This document shows, piece by piece, positions 5,810-6,103 of a stretch of DNA of 6,103 nt (its first letter is position 1; every line of letters begins with the position of its first letter). The notes beneath the pieces were generated by a model. That model did not search any database and had not been told where the DNA came from. It saw only the letters and a program-made list of their open reading frames with translations. The stretch is from NCBI GenBank assembly GCA_005777415.1, contig SXMI01000027.1, positions 1-6,103 of the forward strand, given 5' to 3'. The position numbers and the translations under genes were made by a program. This DNA comes from Actinomycetota bacterium. GTDB lineage: Bacteria; Actinomycetota; Acidimicrobiia; Acidimicrobiales; Microtrichaceae.

Positions 5810-6103
5810 GTGTCGACGTTCCACGCATTCCTGCTCTCGCGTGAGGAGGGCCAGGAGCAGCAACTGGACTGGACCGAGGTCGACGACGCCGACCTGATGG
5901 ACGGCGACGTCACCATCGCCGTCTCGCACACCACCATCAACTACAAGGACGCCCTGGCGCTCACCGGTTCGTCACCGGTCGTGCGTCGCTGGCCGATGGT
6001 GCCGGGCATCGACTTCGTCGGCACCGTCGAGGCGAGCGACCACGAGGGGATCGCCGTGGGCGACGCCGTGGTGCTCAACGGCTGGGGCGTGGGCGAGACC
6101 CAC
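5810..6103 (+). CDS. acuI: AcuI/YhdH-type acryloyl-CoA reductase-like oxidoreductase, N-terminal part only
   Basis: The first 98 residues of a zinc-independent medium-chain dehydrogenase/reductase of the AcuI/YhdH type; known members reduce acryloyl-CoA to propionyl-CoA with NADPH and are about 325-330 residues long. The match is strong by eye: an acidic N-terminal strand segment, GDVTIAVSHTTINYKDALALTG (32-53, where E. coli YhdH has the same NYKDALA), RRWPMVPGIDFVGTV (59-73), and VLNGWGVGETH (88-98), the substrate-loop motif of this subfamily. The zinc-ligand pattern of alcohol dehydrogenases is absent. The Rossmann domain lies beyond the window. The GTG start is fixed by the in-frame TGA at 5795-5797 and a good Shine-Dalgarno sequence. 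AcuI protects cells from reactive acryloyl-CoA, which would fit the acyl-CoA neighbourhood, but membership in the same pathway is inference. Confidence 0.9.
   Translation, partial: MSTFHAFLLSREEGQEQQLDWTEVDDADLMDGDVTIAVSHTTINYKDALALTGSSPVVRRWPMVPGIDFVGTVEASDHEGIAVGDAVVLNGWGVGETH

Noticed and set aside
4568..5929. 453-codon open frame on the minus strand
   Set aside because: It is antisense to the amidohydrolase and the start of the AcuI-like gene, both of which have catalytic motifs in place. The antisense translation has no recognisable motif.

Overview
The window is gene-dense, very GC-rich DNA with strong G/C preference at third codon positions, GTG starts and overlapping genes. The protein types (several acyl-CoA enzymes side by side, and a crotonase and a CoA-transferase of kinds I associate with mycobacteria and related groups) suggest a high-GC actinobacterium. 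No 16S or other marker is present, so the lineage below phylum is a guess. I see no tRNA, rRNA, CRISPR array, insertion sequence or phage gene.

Layout. Two gene groups diverge from a roughly 30-bp gap at 3094-3123. The minus-strand group reads, in transcription order: a crotonase-family protein with an unusual segment order (3093-2110), a second crotonase-family protein lacking the usual catalytic glutamates (2072-1170), and an aldehyde dehydrogenase (1173 to the window edge, C-terminus missing). The last two overlap by 4 bases (GTGA). The plus-strand group is a family III (CaiB/BaiF) CoA-transferase, also with an unusual segment order (3124-4353), then a metal-dependent amidohydrolase four bases later (4358-5725). 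After an 84-bp gap with a possible promoter, a 12-bp tandem repeat and a good Shine-Dalgarno sequence comes the start of an AcuI/YhdH-type acryloyl-CoA reductase-like gene (5810 to the window edge).

How the genes may work together. The set can be read as a catabolic module. A CoA-transferase would load an acid onto CoA, two crotonase-fold enzymes would act on the acyl-CoA, and an aldehyde dehydrogenase would oxidise an aldehyde to the acid. The amidohydrolase would open or deacylate a C-N or ester bond, and the AcuI-like reductase may handle an acryloyl-CoA-type enoyl-CoA. The substrate cannot be read from sequence.

The most interesting points are these. Two divergent neighbours both appear to have the C-terminal part of their fold placed ahead of the N-terminal part. 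Their start region holds two oppositely directed -10-like hexamers sharing a TA and no Shine-Dalgarno sequence, which suggests leaderless or near-leaderless divergent transcription. The second crotonase lacks both catalytic glutamates. A repeat upstream of the reductase gene could encode a histidine-rich leader peptide.
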